Source: Deltaproteobacteria bacterium (GTDB lineage: Bacteria; Myxococcota; UBA727; VGSZ01). Taken from it: a DNA stretch of 35,576 nt. Location of the stretch: NCBI GenBank assembly GCA_020850995.1, contig JADZDP010000080.1, positions 1-35,576 on the forward strand, read 5' to 3'. Of the stretch, positions 26,516-33,917 are shown in pieces. The position numbers and the translations under genes are program-made. Each line of letters begins with the position of its first letter. The first letter of the stretch is position 1. The notes under the pieces were generated by a model. It did no database searches. It had not been told where the DNA came from and worked only from the letters and a program-made list of their open reading frames with translations.

Positions 26516-28239
26516 TGCAGCTCCAAGGTAGTGGCGCCGCGGCTGCCGCCGCTGGAAGGGCCGCGCGCTGTGGGTGCGCGCGCTGACGCGTCCTCGTCCT
26601 CGTCGACGAGGGCAAGGGGCCGCGGCGTGAAGAGGAAGGCGTCATCGGGCACGGGGCAGCCGGCGGCGCGCAGTTGCTGGGCGCGCGTGACGACGGCAGC
26701 GCCCTCGAGCAGGTTCCACGCGATCTGCGCCACGGTGCGCGCCTCGAGGGGCTCGAGGAAGCTGCCCTGCACCCAGGCGTTGAAGGCGCCGAGCGCGGGG
26801 CCGCTCCAGATCTGGAAGTCGAGGGCGCGCTTGTCGTCGCCGCTGATGGCCCACTTGGAGGCCTGGCCGAGGTAGGCGCGAAACACCAGCGCCATCTTGT
26901 GCTTGGGGTCGGCCTCGGCCTTGGCGATCTGCTTCGGATCACGCCGCTCGAAGAAGGCGCGCGTGGACGCCCACAGCTCGTCGACGCTGCCGCCCAGGAT
27001 CTCGCGCTCGAGCCGGCTGCGCTCGGCGGCGGGGATGGCCTCGAGCGAGGGGTAGCCCTTGTAGAGCTCGTAGAGCTTGTGGGCGCGCGGCGCGAACAAG
27101 GTGCCGCGCTTGAGCACCTGCACCTTGACGCCCATCTCGAACATGTCGGCGGCGGGAGCCATGGTGGTGTCGCCCAGGCGCGCCTCGGCGAGCAGCTTGC
27201 GCCCGCGCAAGGACAGCCCGCTCTCGACGGCGCTCTGATTGACGCTGCCCGTGAGCACGTAGGAGGCGCCCATGGCAAAAGCGGCGGCCACCGCGTCGGG
27301 CGTGCCGAGGCCGCCGGCCGCGCCCACGCGCACCGGCGTGTCCATGCCGAGCTCGCGCGCGCAGGTGAGCGCCAACTGCTTCACCGTGGGGAACACCGCA
27401 GGCAGCGCCTGGTTGTCGGTGTGGCCGCCGCTGTCGGCCTCGACGGTGAGGTCGGTGGCCACCGGGAGGCGCTGCGCCAAGCGCGCCTCCTCGGCGCTGA
27501 GCTTGCCCTCGCGCACCAGCGCCTCGAGCATGGTCGCGGGGGGCGGCAGCAGGAAGGCGCGCGCCGTCTCGGGGCGCGAGATCTTGCCGAACACGAAGCT
27601 CGAGCGATGGATGCGCCCAGCACCGTCTTGCCACAGCCCGCTGGCGGCGAAGCGCACCAGCATGGGCGTGAGCGCCATGTACGCCGAGGCAGACACGCGC
27701 CGCACGCCGCGCCGCAGGTACAGATCGACGACGGCGTCCTCGAGCTCGGGCTCGCTCGGCGAGTGGATGAGGTTCACGCCCCAGCTGTGCGGGTCCTTGC
27801 CCGCGTGCCGGGCCACGCCGGCCTCGATCTCGTCGATGGCGGCCTCGATCTTGGCGGGCGCGAGCCCTGCGGCGCCAAAGAAGCCGAGCAGGCCCGCCTG
27901 GTGCGCGGCCACCACCATGCGCGCCGTGGTGAGCCCCTGGGCCATCTCGCCGACGACGTAGGGGAAGCGGCAGGCATGCGCCTCGAGGAAGGCGCGGCTG
28001 CCCAAGTGCTCGGGCCACAGCGCGGGCAGCGCGGCCACGAGCGCGCACGACCCCGTCGCCGACGCGCTGCCGCCGACGCCCACCCCCATGCGCCCGCTGG
28101 CGAGGTCCTGCAGCACCGCGCAGGGCTCGCGCACGCGGCGCGCCGCACCTGCCAGGCCCTCGGGATCGAAGGCCGCAGGCTCGCGGTCGGGGGTCCACGA
28201 CGCGAGCGCGGGCACCAGGCGGTTTTCGGCGGCGTTCAC
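26512..28239 (-). CDS. pfaD: PfaD, trans-acting FMN enoyl reductase of the PUFA synthase
   Basis: A 575-residue FMN-dependent enoyl reductase related to 2-nitropropane dioxygenase. It reduces the enoyl-ACP intermediates of the PUFA synthase in trans. The TIM-barrel core shows VEADSGGHTDNQ (267-277, His273), the phosphate-binding region GAAGGLGTPDAVAAAFAMG (307-325) and GSVNQ (331-335), all PfaD hallmarks. It is the first gene of the operon, the order reported in myxobacterial pfa clusters. The GTG start at 28239 has no clear Shine-Dalgarno. The stop overlaps pfaA (ATGA). The C-terminal 40 residues are Ser/Gly/Ala-rich and probably disordered. Confidence 0.95.
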   Translation of the reverse strand: MNAAENRLVPALASWTPDREPAAFDPEGLAGAARRVREPCAVLQDLASGRMGVGVGGSASATGSCALVAALPALWPEHLGSRAFLEAHACRFPYVVGEMAQGLTTARMVVAAHQAGLLGFFGAAGLAPAKIEAAIDEIEAGVARHAGKDPHSWGVNLIHSPSEPELEDAVVDLYLRRGVRRVSASAYMALTPMLVRFAASGLWQDGAGRIHRSSFVFGKISRPETARAFLLPPPATMLEALVREGKLSAEEARLAQRLPVATDLTVEADSGGHTDNQALPAVFPTVKQLALTCARELGMDTPVRVGAAGGLGTPDAVAAAFAMGASYVLTGSVNQSAVESGLSLRGRKLLAEARLGDTTMAPAADMFEMGVKVQVLKRGTLFAPRAHKLYELYKGYPSLEAIPAAERSRLEREILGGSVDELWASTRAFFERRDPKQIAKAEADPKHKMALVFRAYLGQASKWAISGDDKRALDFQIWSGPALGAFNAWVQGSFLEPLEARTVAQIAWNLLEGAAVVTRAQQLRAAGCPVPDDAFLFTPRPLALVDEDEDASARAPTARGPSSGGSRGATTLELQ

Positions 28240-28272
28240 GGGTGAATTCGCGCGCTTTCTCGACGTGGAAGG

Positions 28273-28301
28273 CGAGTTTCAGCAAAAAGTGAAGAAACTC
28301 G
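28273..28301. promoter_or_regulatory. Inverted repeat in the pfaD upstream region
   Basis: CGAGTTTC (28273-28280) and GAAACTCG (28294-28301) are perfect 8-bp arms around a 13-nt A-rich spacer, 34-62 nt upstream of the pfaD start codon. It is a candidate operator for the Pfa operon. Confidence 0.45.
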
Positions 28302-28302
28302 G

Positions 28303-28315
28303 TTTTGCCGCAAAA
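28303..28315. promoter_or_regulatory. Palindrome TTTTGC-C-GCAAAA upstream of pfaD
   Basis: A perfect 6+1+6 palindrome, one nt beyond the inverted repeat at 28273-28301 and about 64-76 nt upstream of pfaD. Its short central gap is typical of dimeric helix-turn-helix regulators. Binding is inferred, not shown. Confidence 0.45.
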
Positions 28316-28467
28316 TGGACCCCACGGGTAGCCCTTTGGCGGCGCCCTCGCAAGGCGAGATCAGGTGCGAACGCGCTGCGTCACGTCGCGTGGTGCCCGC
28401 GCGTCAGGGCGTGGTCCTGGTGCGGCCGAACTGCGACGCTATATCGACGCGCTCGGAGGTCCCTCCA

Positions 28468-29247
28468 ATGAAGGTGCTCATCACGGGCGCGTCGAGCGGC
28501 ATCGGCGCTGCCCTCGCGCGCCACTACGCCCGGCGCGGCGATCACGTGTGGCTCGCGGCGCGGCGCGCCGATCGCCTCGCCGACGAGGTCGCGTCCATCC
28601 GCAGCGCCGACGGCACCGCCCACGCCGTGCCCCTCGACATCGAAGATGCCGAGGCGCTCGAGCCCGCGCTGCTCGAGCTCGACACGAAGGTCGGCGGCTT
28701 CGACGCCGTCATCGCCAACGCCGGCGTGGGGGGCAAGGGCACCACGGCCTCGCGCATGCGCTACCACGACGTCAAAAAAGTGCTCGCCATCAATTTCACG
28801 GGCGCCATCGCGACGCTGCTCGCCGCGCAGCAGCCGATGCTGGCGCGTGGTCGCGGACACCTGGTGGCCGTGTCGAGCCTGGCGGCCGAGCTCGCGCTGC
28901 CCATCGCCCTCGACTACGGCGCGGCCAAGGCGGGCCTGTCGTACTTCACCGAGGCCATGCGCCTCGATCTCGCGCCGCGCGGCGTGCAGGTCACGCTGGT
29001 GCACCCGGGCTTCGTCAAGAGCGAGATGACCGCCAAGAACCGCTTCCCCATGCCCTTCATCCTCGACACCGACGAGGCCGCGGCGCTCATCGTGCGCGGC
29101 GTCGACCGCGGTGCAGCGCGCGTGCGCTTCCCGCTCGCCTACGTCGCGGCCTTCGCGCTCGCGAAGCGGCTGCCGCTCTCGCTGGTCGCGAAGGTGGCGC
29201 AGGCGCAGGCGAAGCCCGCATCGCGAGGTGCGCCCAGGCTCGAGTGA
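28468..29247 (+). CDS. Short-chain dehydrogenase/reductase
   Basis: A 259-residue classical SDR that oxidises or reduces a carbonyl/alcohol using NAD(P)H. The cofactor loop is TGASSGIG (6-13), NAG lies at 84-86, and the catalytic set is Asn109, Ser136/137, Tyr150 and Lys154 (DYGAAK). The ATG at 28468 has GGAGGT seven nt upstream. Its C-terminus is longer and more hydrophobic than in FabG, resembling acyl/steroid-type SDRs. It diverges from pfaD and may share its control region, but a direct role in lipid synthesis is only a guess. Confidence 0.88.
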   Translation: MKVLITGASSGIGAALARHYARRGDHVWLAARRADRLADEVASIRSADGTAHAVPLDIEDAEALEPALLELDTKVGGFDAVIANAGVGGKGTTASRMRYHDVKKVLAINFTGAIATLLAAQQPMLARGRGHLVAVSSLAAELALPIALDYGAAKAGLSYFTEAMRLDLAPRGVQVTLVHPGFVKSEMTAKNRFPMPFILDTDEAAALIVRGVDRGAARVRFPLAYVAAFALAKRLPLSLVAKVAQAQAKPASRGAPRLE

Positions 29248-29344
29248 GGGCGTGGACCGCGCGGTTGCGGTGGGTGCGCCCGGCAGATCGGACCCGTTGA
29301 CGTCAAGCGCGTACCCTGCGCCGATCCCCTCCCTGGGAGGCCGC

Positions 29345-29989
29345 ATGAAGCCCTATCGCCCGCTGTTCGTGCTCACCACCGCCACCACCGTGTTCATGCT
29401 CGCCTTCGCCGTGGCGCAGCTCGCCATCGTGGGGGCCAACGCGTCCGGCGCCTTCGACGAGGACGCCGCCATGGGCCTGGGCGCGGCCTTCCTGTCGATA
29501 GGCCTCCTCGGCCTCTTCGTCTTCGGCTTCCTCCTCTCCGTGATCTTCTTCTGCGTGTGGCTCAACCGCGCCGCCCACAACGTGCGCGCGCTCGGCCACT
29601 CGGGCTTCGAGACCTCGCCGGCCTTCGCCGTCGGCTCCTTCTTCATCCCCTTCCTCAACCTGTGGAAGCCCTACCAGGCGACGCAGGAGATCTGGCAGGC
29701 CAGCAGCGCCACCTCGAACGAGACCTCATCGTGGCTCTCGTCGCCGCGCAGCGAGCTCATCAAGGCGTGGTGGGCGGCGTGGATCTTCTCGGGCATCGCT
29801 GGGCGCATCTCGTGGAAGGTCGAGAGCACGACGGTAGACTTGGTCGCCGCCGGGCTCACCTGGCTCGCGGCCATCCTGTGCGTCACCATGATGCGTCAGG
29901 TGATGCGCGCGCAGGATGAGCAGGCGCGGCGACGCACGCACGCGCCCTCGGTGTCTGACGCCGTCGCGCATACGCCGTACCTGCGCTGA
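29345..29989 (+). CDS. DUF4328 multi-pass membrane protein
   Basis: A 214-residue integral membrane protein. Hydrophobic segments lie at about 8-31, 46-72, 92-104, 140-155 and 165-183. The motifs WLNRAAHNVRALG (72-84) and PFLNLWKPYQATQEIW (102-117) match what I know of the DUF4328 family, whose function is unknown. The ATG at 29345 has GGGAGG close upstream. It follows the SDR gene by 97 nt on the same strand and may or may not be cotranscribed. Confidence 0.75.
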   Translation: MKPYRPLFVLTTATTVFMLAFAVAQLAIVGANASGAFDEDAAMGLGAAFLSIGLLGLFVFGFLLSVIFFCVWLNRAAHNVRALGHSGFETSPAFAVGSFFIPFLNLWKPYQATQEIWQASSATSNETSSWLSSPRSELIKAWWAAWIFSGIAGRISWKVESTTVDLVAAGLTWLAAILCVTMMRQVMRAQDEQARRRTHAPSVSDAVAHTPYLR

Positions 29990-29993
29990 CCGT

Positions 29994-30011
29994 CCGCTGG
30001 AGGCTCAGCGG
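29994..30011. terminator. Hairpin between convergent DUF4328 and ATPase genes
   Basis: CCGCTG (29994-29999) and CAGCGG (30006-30011) form a 6-bp stem with a 6-nt loop in the 15-nt space between two convergent genes, overlapping the ATPase stop codon. A bidirectional terminator is plausible, but there is no T-tract. Confidence 0.3.
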
Positions 30012-31180
30012 CGCGCGCCGGCCTTGCTGCCCGCGCCGCCAAGCAGTGTCGGCAGCCGCGGCAGCGCTCGAGAAAGCGGCAGCACGCGAATGCCCTCGAA
30101 GTCGTACTCGCGCTCGCCGCCGTACAGCAACGCGCAGCGCGCGGCGGGGTAATCCGCGCGAAACAGGCGCAGGCCATCGAGGTCCTCATCGCGGAAACGC
30201 CCGCTGCGCTTCACCTCGACGGCGTGGAGCCCGCGCTCGCCATAGAGCACGAAGTCGACCTCCTTGCCGTCGCGCGTCCGCCAGTAGCTGAGCTGGTAGC
30301 CGAGCCCGTGGTTGTCGTTGGTGGCGCGCAGCTCCTGCATCACCAAGGTCTCGAGCGCGGCGCCGTCGGTCTCCTCGACGCTGTCGAGGGGACCGCGCGG
30401 GCGCAGGGCGCGAAACACGCCGGCATCGAACAGGTAGAACTTGGGGTGCGCGACGAGCGCGCGCCGCGCGCGGCGCGTGAACACGGGTAGGCGCACGCCG
30501 AGCAGGAGATCGTCGAGGAGATCGAACCACGCCTCCACGCTCTTGCGCGCAACGCCGAGCTCGCGCGCGATGGGCGCGACGCTCAGCACGCTCGCCTGCG
30601 AGAAGCTGGCGGTCACCAAGAAGCGCGCGAAGGCATCGAGGTTCCTCGTCAACGCCTCGGCCTGCACCTCCTCGCGCAGGTAGGTGCCGGCGTAGCTCGC
30701 CAGGTACCCCGCCGGGTCCGGCTCGGTGCACGCCATGGGGAGGTGACCATGTCGCAGCGAGCCCTCGAGGACGAAGCGCTTGCCGAGCTCATGGGCGGTG
30801 AGCGGGTGCATGGTGAGGGTGCGCGCGCGGCCTGCCAGCAGGTTGGCGCCGCCCCGCCGCAGCTTGCGGGCGCTCGAGCCGGTCATGATGAAACGCCAGC
30901 GGCGCGCCTCGATCAGGCGGTGCACCTCGTCGAGCAGGGCCGGCAGCCGTTGCACCTCGTCGAGCACCACCACCGGCCGCCCCGTGGGCCGCACCATGGC
31001 CTCCAGTCGCTCGGGGTGCGCGAGCAGCTCCGTGTACAGGCGCAGGTCGAGCAGATCGAGGTGAACGGCGTCGGGAAACACCTGCCGCAGCCAGGTGGAC
31101 TTGCCAGTGCCACGAGGCCCAAAGAGGAAGAAGCTCTGCGATCCGGGCGGGACCAGGTCACGTGGGAACACAACCGCCAT
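30005..31180 (-). CDS. AAA_14 / DUF4143 ATPase
   Basis: A 391-residue P-loop ATPase of the AAA_14 plus DUF4143 type. Walker A is GPRGTGKS (21-28) and Walker B VVVLDE (70-75), followed by the sensor-like MTGSSARKL (99-107). A winged-helix-like segment (about 195-225) precedes a C-terminal domain with a PD-(D/E)xK-like nuclease signature: EVDFVL with Asp309, then AVEVK with Glu322 and Lys324. These proteins are common, scattered and of unclear function. The ATG at 31180 lies in an A/T-rich patch. It stands alone: convergent with the DUF4328 gene, and separated from the histidine-kinase gene by 55 nt and a terminator-like hairpin. Confidence 0.85.
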   Translation of the reverse strand: MAVVFPRDLVPPGSQSFFLFGPRGTGKSTWLRQVFPDAVHLDLLDLRLYTELLAHPERLEAMVRPTGRPVVVLDEVQRLPALLDEVHRLIEARRWRFIMTGSSARKLRRGGANLLAGRARTLTMHPLTAHELGKRFVLEGSLRHGHLPMACTEPDPAGYLASYAGTYLREEVQAEALTRNLDAFARFLVTASFSQASVLSVAPIARELGVARKSVEAWFDLLDDLLLGVRLPVFTRRARRALVAHPKFYLFDAGVFRALRPRGPLDSVEETDGAALETLVMQELRATNDNHGLGYQLSYWRTRDGKEVDFVLYGERGLHAVEVKRSGRFRDEDLDGLRLFRADYPAARCALLYGGEREYDFEGIRVLPLSRALPRLPTLLGGAGSKAGARR

Positions 31181-31188
31181 TTTTACAT

Positions 31189-31230
31189 AAAAAACGGCAG
31201 CAGCGGTAGCACCTTGCAGGCAGCCGCCGC
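31189..31230 (-). terminator. Terminator-like hairpin with T-tract after the histidine kinase
   Basis: On the minus strand GCGGCGGC (31230-31223) can pair with GCTGCTGC (31204-31197) using two G-U pairs, and is followed by CGTTTTTT (31196-31189). This is the only hairpin in the window followed by a real T-run. It would end the two-component operon six nt past its last stop codon. Confidence 0.4.
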
Positions 31231-31235
31231 GCTCC

Positions 31236-32309
31236 TCAGCTCGCGCGCACGCGCGCCGTGAAGCCCACGCGCGCGCCACCCTCGGGGCGCGCCTCGGCTG
31301 CGGCGCGACCACCGTGCGCCTCGGCGATACGGCGCACCAGGTGCAGGCCAAGCCCCAGGGTGCCCTTGGCGCCCTTGTGGAAGAAGGGCTCGAACACGCG
31401 CGCGCGATCCTCGTCGGCGATGCCCGGTCCGGCGTCATCGACGAACACGCGCACGAGCTCGCCCGCATCTTCGATGACCAGCGCCTCGACGCCGCCACCG
31501 TGGGCGGCCGCGTTGTCGAGCAGGTTCGACATGGCGCCGAGCACCAGCGTGGGGTCGACGCTGGCACTGAGCGTGGGCGGCGCCCGCAAGCGCGCCTCGT
31601 CGACACCGGCGCGGGCGAGCGCGCGGCGCGCCAGCTCCACGAGGTCGGTGTCGCGGCGCTCGGCCACGGCGAAGTCGAGGCGCGCCTGCGCGAGCAGACG
31701 CCCCACCAGCGCGTCCATCTCGAGGATCTCGCGCTCGATCTCGCCGAGCGTTTGTGCCGAAGGCTGCTCGCGCTGCGTCTCCACCAGGATGCGCAGGTGA
31801 CCAAGGGGCGTGCGCAGCTCGTGCGAGGCCCCCGCCAAGAGCGCGCGTTGATCCGAGAGCTGCCGCTCGATGCGCTCGGCCATGTCGGTGAGCGCGTCGG
31901 CCAGCGCCGCCACCTCGGCGATGCGGTGGGGCCGCGGCTGCGGACGCGCGCGCAGGTCGCCGGCGCCGATGCGCCGGGCCACGTCGGCGAGCTCGGCCAA
32001 GGGCAGCGTGGCGCGCCGCGCGAAGGCGCCGGTGATGCCCCACACCACCGCCACGACCGCGCCCACGACGAGGGGCGCGCGCCAGGGGCGCTGTGCGCGC
32101 GTGCTAGTGTAGCAGTACTCGGTGCTGCCGTCGCCGCGCACCACGGTGCGCTGCCCGGCGTGCTCGCCGGCCCACAGCGCCGACCCCACGATCCACACGG
32201 TGGCGGCGGTGGCGGCGATGGACGCGAAGGCGCCCACGAAGAGGTGCTTGCGCAGCGGCCGGTGCTGACGGCGCAGGTGCTGGTGGTGCGCTCGCCAGCG
32301 CCGCCTCAT
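31236..32309 (-). CDS. Sensor histidine kinase
   Basis: A 357-residue membrane histidine kinase, partner of the response regulator just upstream. Membrane helices lie at about 22-46 and 78-97 and enclose a very short periplasmic loop (about 30 residues, with one Cys). A HAMP segment (about 97-150) leads to the HisKA motif ASHELRTPLG with phospho-accepting His163. The ATPase domain shows NLLDNAAAHG, DAGPGI and GLGLHLV. The tiny sensor loop suggests that it senses through a partner, possibly the Spy-like protein encoded first in the operon. The start overlaps the regulator's stop by ATGA. Confidence 0.92.
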   Translation of the reverse strand: MRRRWRAHHQHLRRQHRPLRKHLFVGAFASIAATAATVWIVGSALWAGEHAGQRTVVRGDGSTEYCYTSTRAQRPWRAPLVVGAVVAVVWGITGAFARRATLPLAELADVARRIGAGDLRARPQPRPHRIAEVAALADALTDMAERIERQLSDQRALLAGASHELRTPLGHLRILVETQREQPSAQTLGEIEREILEMDALVGRLLAQARLDFAVAERRDTDLVELARRALARAGVDEARLRAPPTLSASVDPTLVLGAMSNLLDNAAAHGGGVEALVIEDAGELVRVFVDDAGPGIADEDRARVFEPFFHKGAKGTLGLGLHLVRRIAEAHGGRAAAEARPEGGARVGFTARVRAS

Positions 32310-32980
32310 GGGCCCTCCTTGGCAAACAGGTAGCCCACGCCGCGCACCGTCTTGATGGGGCAGGGCTCGCCGAGCTTGTGCCGTAGGTGCGAGACGTGCA
32401 CGTCGACGGTGCGCTCGCCCACCACCACGTCGGCGCGGCCGGCCTCGCCGAGCAGCGCGTCACGCGGCACCGGCCGGCCCGCGCGTCGCATGAGCGCCAC
32501 CAGGAGGTCGAGCTCGAGCGCCGTCAAGTCGAGCGCCTTGCCGGCGCGCTCGGCGCTGCGCGCGCCCGCGTCTACCAGCACGTCGCCGACGCGGAGCTTC
32601 TCGCCGAAGGCGTCGGGCGTGGCGCGGCGCAACACCGCGCGCAGGCGCGCCAGCAGCTCGCGCGGCGAGAAGGGCTTGCCGAGGTAGTCGTCGGCGCCGA
32701 GCTCGAGGCCCACGATGCGGTCGGCCTCGTCGCCGCGCGCCGTCAGCATCACCACCGGCAGGCGCAGCTTCTTGGCGCGGATGCGGCGCAGCACGTCGAG
32801 GCCGTCCATGCCGGGCATCATCACGTCGAGCAGCACGGCGTCGAAGGCGTCTTGCTCGAGGAGGGCCAACCCGCGCCCGCCGTCGTGCGCGTGGGTCAGC
32901 GCAAAGCCGTGCGGCTCGAGGTAGCCCTGTAAGAGCTCCCCGAGCCGCGCGTCGTCGTCGATGAGCAACAGGCGCGTCAT
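32306..32980 (-). CDS. OmpR-family response regulator
   Basis: A 224-residue response regulator. The receiver domain (1-120) has the acidic pocket DDD (8-10), phosphorylation site Asp52 in LLDVMMPG, and Lys102 in GKPF. The C-terminal winged-helix DNA-binding domain (about 128-222) has ALELDLLVALM, RTVDVHVSHLRHKL and the closing VRGVGYLF, as in OmpR/CpxR/PhoB. I chose the ATG at 32980; a GTG three codons upstream (32989) is possible. It is followed by the histidine kinase with a four-base overlap and preceded at 15 nt by the small His/Cys peptide gene. Confidence 0.93.
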   Translation of the reverse strand: MTRLLLIDDDARLGELLQGYLEPHGFALTHAHDGGRGLALLEQDAFDAVLLDVMMPGMDGLDVLRRIRAKKLRLPVVMLTARGDEADRIVGLELGADDYLGKPFSPRELLARLRAVLRRATPDAFGEKLRVGDVLVDAGARSAERAGKALDLTALELDLLVALMRRAGRPVPRDALLGEAGRADVVVGERTVDVHVSHLRHKLGEPCPIKTVRGVGYLFAKEGP

Positions 32981-32995
32981 CGCCGACACAGTAGC

Positions 32996-33181
32996 TCAGC
33001 GCGCCGGCGTCGCGGGATCCGCGGGAGCTTTCTGATCGCAGCCGTAGCGCGACCACGAGCGCTCGCAGCTCTCGCGCTGGCATGACGGGTTGCCGTGGTG
33101 GTGACGAACGCTCCAGATGCCGTGGCTGAAGCCCGCGATGACGCCGAGGCCGAGCAGGGTAGCGAGGATGATCTTTCTCAT
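32996..33181 (-). CDS. Small His/Cys-containing membrane-anchored peptide
   Basis: A 61-residue protein with one N-terminal hydrophobic helix (about 3-20) and a short exported tail. The tail holds HHH (27-29) and three cysteines (34, 39 and 48), which suggests metal binding. The ATG at 33181 has AAAGGAG six nt upstream, so it is a real gene despite its size. I recognise no family. It lies between the Spy-like gene (37 nt) and the response regulator (15 nt), so it is probably part of the same metal- or envelope-stress module. Confidence 0.65.
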   Translation of the reverse strand: MRKIILATLLGLGVIAGFSHGIWSVRHHHGNPSCQRESCERSWSRYGCDQKAPADPATPAR

Positions 33182-33218
33182 GACGTGCTCCTTTTGTTTG
33201 ACGAACGGGTGCTGAGGT

Positions 33219-33782
33219 TCAGGCCTGCGCTGCCAGGTGCTCGAGCACGTTGGCGCCGCGGCCCACCAGGTCGGCGACGAGCCTGCGCTGTCGCTCGTCG
33301 AGCACCGCGTGGATCTTGGCCAGGGCGGCGAAGGCCGCGTCGCGCAGCGCCTCGGCGCCGGTCTCCAGGTGGCTGAAGGCCTCGCCCATGTTCTCGGTGC
33401 GGAACTCGTCGCCGCGCAGGGCCTCGGCCACCTGGCGCGCGCTCTTGGCGCGCTCGTCGTCGGCGGCGCGGGCCGCGACCTTCAGCTCGCGCAGCGCCTC
33501 GAGGATGGTGCGCTCTTGGCCCGGCGAGGTCTGCAAGCGCGCGAACAGGCCGCGCAGCATCACGGGGGGCCCCTGGTCGCTCGGGTCGCCAGGGAAGCCG
33601 TCGAGATCCTCGTCGAAGCGCCCGCGCCCGAAGCCGCGCGGCCCACCGAAGCCGGGACCGCAGCCGCAGCCCCCTCCGTGGCCGTGCCAGGCGCGCTGAT
33701 GCCACCCGTGATGGTAGCGGTGGCCGCGCAGGACCTTGATGAGACCGATGAGACACGCTGTTCCGATGACGAAGCCGATCAT
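33219..33782 (-). CDS. Spy/ZraP-like periplasmic metal-sensing protein
   Basis: A 187-residue protein. A hydrophobic N-terminal helix (about 1-17) anchors or exports it. Next comes a His/Gly/Cys-rich segment (about 20-55, containing GHRYHHGWHQRAWHGH and CGCG) likely to bind metal ions. The C-terminal half is helical, with LDERQRRLVADL near the end, close to the LTxxQ repeat of Spy/CpxP/ZraP chaperones. The ATG at 33782 has AAGGAGG seven nt upstream. As first gene before a response regulator and kinase, it may act as the periplasmic accessory sensor. The family assignment rests on pattern only. Confidence 0.7.
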   Translation of the reverse strand: MIGFVIGTACLIGLIKVLRGHRYHHGWHQRAWHGHGGGCGCGPGFGGPRGFGRGRFDEDLDGFPGDPSDQGPPVMLRGLFARLQTSPGQERTILEALRELKVAARAADDERAKSARQVAEALRGDEFRTENMGEAFSHLETGAEALRDAAFAALAKIHAVLDERQRRLVADLVGRGANVLEHLAAQA

Positions 33783-33818
33783 GGTGGCTCCTCCTTGCAC
33801 CAACGGTAGGAGCCGACT

Positions 33819-33857
33819 GTGAAGGCGAGGGCAGCGGGATCGTGAAGAAGCGTGAAG
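33819..33857. promoter_or_regulatory. GTGAAG direct repeats before the Spy-like operon
   Basis: GTGAAG occurs at 33819-33824, 33842-33847 and 33852-33857. The last two are exactly 10 bp apart, one helical turn, as in tandem half-sites of OmpR-family regulators. They lie 37-75 nt upstream of the Spy-like start codon, so they could be the binding site of the operon's own regulator. Confidence 0.4.
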
Positions 33858-33917
33858 GGCGCCGCGCCCCCGACCCCCTGCGGCGCCACGGCGCACGTTC
33901 GCAGTATGGTCACCGCG

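Larger units (their letters stand above)
28240..28467. promoter_or_regulatory. Divergent control region between pfaD and the SDR gene
   Basis: This 228-nt gap is the only plausible site for the main promoter of the leftward Pfa operon. It contains an A/T-rich stretch (about 28273-28315), unusual in this GC-rich window, holding the two palindromes listed separately. GGAGGT at 28455-28460 is the ribosome-binding site of the SDR gene. I could not fix a -35/-10 pair. Confidence 0.5.

Noticed and set aside
13234..28239. Ordinary type I polyketide or enediyne/heterocyst glycolipid cluster
   Set aside because: PfaD-type reductase, DSIKRVEI carriers, KS-CLF fusion and FabA-type tandem dehydratases are specific to the PUFA/secondary-lipid synthase family.
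31181..31804. N-terminal extension of the DUF4143 ATPase
   Set aside because: It overlaps the histidine kinase in another frame and lacks homology; the P-loop domain starts cleanly at 31180.
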